This document shows positions 62,008 through 64,000 of a stretch of 64,000 nucleotides of DNA, piece by piece; position 1 is the first letter of the stretch; every line of letters starts with the position of its first letter. The position numbers were made by a program, and so were the translations under genes. Under the pieces are notes generated by a model, which saw nothing but the letters and a program-made list of their open reading frames with translations, did not search any database and had not been told where the DNA came from. The stretch is from Epiperipatus broadwayi (taxonomy: Eukaryota > Onychophora > Udeonychophora > Euonychophora > Peripatidae), in assembly GCA_028023455.1 (NCBI GenBank), contig JAQFVV010006312.1, positions 2,455,898-2,519,897 of the forward strand. Reading direction: 5' to 3'.

Positions 62008-63084
62008 ATGAAGATAAAAATTGGATCTCTCAACATGAGAGACTTAAATGCTACCAAGAAACTTTTTGAACTCAAAAAATGGTTACATACAACACAACCA
62101 CACATACTGGTGCTATTGGAAACAAAAATATACAGCAGCTCTCAAATTGATCAATCAAAATATTTAGTCAGCCAAGGGTTTTGTGCCTGCTCAAGGCAAT
62201 CATCATCACATTCAGGTGGCACAGGTATAATTATATCTCACAACTGCCCTTTTGATTCTTTTAAAATTATATATATTGACTCTAATCTTATCATAATAAC
62301 ACTCCATCATAAAATTATCACACTTAACCTAGTATTTGTCTATATATCACCAGGCCCTGTCATCATCTCCAGAATAATGGCAACAATAAATTCGATACTT
62401 ACAGCAACACCAAATCCCATAATACTCCTGGGAGACTTCAACATGACCTACCAAACTTTTGTCACTAAATGGATCCATCAAATAACAATCCCACTTATGA
62501 GTGCTGAAGGTTTTCTCCCATCAAACTCAATATTTTTTAATAATAATAGATATAAGTCACTTATTAATTTGTGTTTCTACTCACCAATGTTACATCATTA
62601 TTTTAATCTTGAACTTTGTCCATCTATAATCTCAGATCATGCTGCCCAGTTCATCACCTTCGACCTTACAAAAATACAGAATACAACAATAGCCCTTCAA
62701 AAGACTATGCGAATACTTCTTCCAGCACAAACAACTGAATTTTTATATTCAGAAACATATATAATGCTCCAAAAACTTCAAAACATGTCACTCGATCCAG
62801 TAAAAAAGTATATAGCATTCACCAATATACTTTCTTTCGACATCAATCATATTACTTGCAATTCAACACCCCCCACCAGATTATTAGCTTTGGCAGATGA
62901 ACTACATAAAAGAATAACCATTTCCAGACCAACTACAGATAATCAAACACAAATTAAAAAACTTACAGAAAAGTACAACAATACATGCAACACACTAAAG
63001 CAATATGTAGCAATAAAAAAGAAAAAAATATATACCTTACACAACAACACACTTGGACCAGAGCATACATACTTTGGGTATTAG
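62008..63084 (+). pseudogene. LINE ORF2 endonuclease domain
   Basis: The 358-codon frame starts MKIKIGSLNMRDLNATKK, a normal AP-endonuclease beginning with the active-site Asn. Then come ILVLLETKIYSS (catalytic Glu), GGTGIIISHNCPF, NPIILLGDFNM (Asp and Asn) and CPSIISDHAAQF (the SDH motif with catalytic His). All key residues of the nuclease are present. The remainder is the linker toward the RT. The Met at 62008 is credible as the true ORF2 start because it stands immediately before the conserved fold. The frame is lost near 63080 and continues in the next frame (WTRAYILWVLGYPSTLRVPM). Confidence 0.85.
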
Positions 63085-63099
63085 GATACCCATCCACAC

Positions 63100-64000
63100 T
63101 CAGAGTGCCTATGGCACTTGAAATAGATGGCTCTATAACAGCTGGACATAACATGAGAAAAACAATATATCAACACTTGAAAAAAAAAACTGCAAAAACA
63201 AAGAGTGTACATACCAAATGAAGACATATTTGGAGACGCTGAAACAGACACACCAATGACAACAACTGACATTGTATTTCAATATGCAACAATAACAAAC
63301 ACATGTAACTCAGGACAACAAGGAATTCCCAAATTTGTGTTCAAACATCTTAGTCACTTCACAGACAAATACCTGTGTGATCTAGCCAATTACATATCCC
63401 AAAAAATTTACAACATACAAAGTCTATACCCAATTGCAATGGTTCCATTTAACAAAAAACCAACAGCAATATCATCTTTATCTAATCTATGACCAATTTC
63501 AATGGGACCTTTAGGAATAAAAATTCTTGAAAGAGTTATAAAGGAGAAAATAGAACAACATATACTCCCCATGTCATCATCAGCACAATATGCCAAAAAA
63601 GGATCATCCATTGGCCAGGGTGCCTTAATGTACAAAACAATTATCGAAGTAGTAAAAAAAAGAAAGAAATATGCACCAATTATAGTTCAACTAGACATTG
63701 AAGCAGCATTTGACTCAGTGCCTATAGCCACATTATTAGATGTGCTGAAAAAAACAACACCACCTCCATCCCTACTTTATATAATAACCAATCTGCTACT
63801 CAACCATGAAATTCACATCACATTGAATGGGAAAAAATCACCAGCCTTCAGACCGAGTCAATCCATCCCACAAGGATACCCCCTTAGTTCCTTGCTCTTT
63901 ACAATATATATAAATCATCTATTAATAGAGATACAAAAAAAATAATAGGCATTCAAATCCCAAACACTGCTTTAAATATATCATGCATAGCCTATATGGA
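63100..64000 (+). pseudogene. LINE ORF2 reverse transcriptase, incomplete at the window end
   Basis: After linker segments (IDGSITAGHNMRK; KPTAISSLSNL) a TGA at 63490 stands exactly where the conserved Arg of RPIS is expected, giving SNL-stop-PISMGPLGIKIL; CGA to TGA is a typical CpG decay. Then AQYAKKGSSIGQGALM, VQLDIEAAFDSV (motif A, both metal-binding context residues present), IPQGYPLSSLLFTIYINHL (motif B, Tyr where Asp or Cys is usual) and, after a frameshift in an A run near 63940, CIAYMD, the start of motif C. The clade within L1-like LINEs is not determined. Confidence 0.8.

Larger units (their letters stand above)
61345..64000 (+). mobile_element. L1-like LINE, two-ORF layout, cut by the window end
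   Basis: A proline- and Lys-rich ORF1-like stretch (61345-61942) precedes ORF2 with endonuclease (62008-63084) and RT (63100-64000). The base composition of the coding strand is clearly A-rich and T-poor compared with the flanks, as in many L1-type elements. Frameshifts at about 61765, 63080, 63200 and 63940 and a TGA at 63490 show that it is inactive. The last codons of the window run into RT motif C. The left border is not fixed. Confidence 0.8.

Overview
The window is very AT-rich (by eye about three quarters A+T), full of dinucleotide repeats, and has no operons, Shine-Dalgarno sites or long non-repeat ORFs. Every recognisable coding stretch belongs to a transposable element: LINEs, Gypsy-type LTR elements, and Penelope-like fragments with a GIY-YIG endonuclease. 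This points to repeat-rich intergenic or intronic DNA of an animal, most likely an invertebrate. I could not fix the phylum. I found no host gene and no CRISPR array. The only tRNA-like sequences look like pseudogenes or SINE heads.

Left part (1-31 kb). Two decayed Gypsy copies lie on the minus strand. Copy A (5.6-9.3 kb) keeps its 5' LTR, primer-binding site, gag and the integrase tail. Copy B (11.6-20.8 kb) keeps gag, a protease tail, RT and integrase, and is split by later insertions. Those are a 3.4 kb element with about 460 bp inverted arms (14.69-18.06 kb), palindromic SINE-like repeats, and members of a foldback family called F1 here. F1 recurs at 1.3, 13.5-14.6, 23.4 and 30.1-30.9 kb. 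Two old minus-strand LINE fragments (1.75-2.7 and 27.7-29.6 kb), a Penelope-like 3' fragment (10.4-11.0 kb) and a 5'-truncated LINE with clean target duplications (26.1-27.0 kb) complete this part.

Middle part (31-44.4 kb). A long gene-free AT-rich stretch leads to a 408-409 bp satellite arranged head-to-head as two direct plus about 2.5 inverted units (37.8-39.7 kb). A second Penelope-like fragment follows, then a nearly full-length but dead RTE-type LINE (41.2-44.4 kb) ending in a TA repeat.

Right part (44.4-64 kb). This is a nest of three LTR-element-like structures with very long LTRs (about 2.5, 1.5 and 2.0 kb) and short non-coding internal regions, called X, B and D here. B and D sit inside the 3' LTR of X. 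All begin close to TGTAA, each has a TATA box, and each has a similar primer-binding-like motif just inside the 5' LTR. TA-repeat tracts lie at the outer left edge of all three and at both edges of D. This nest is the most interesting structure in the window. The window ends inside the RT domain of an L1-like LINE (61.3-64.0 kb).
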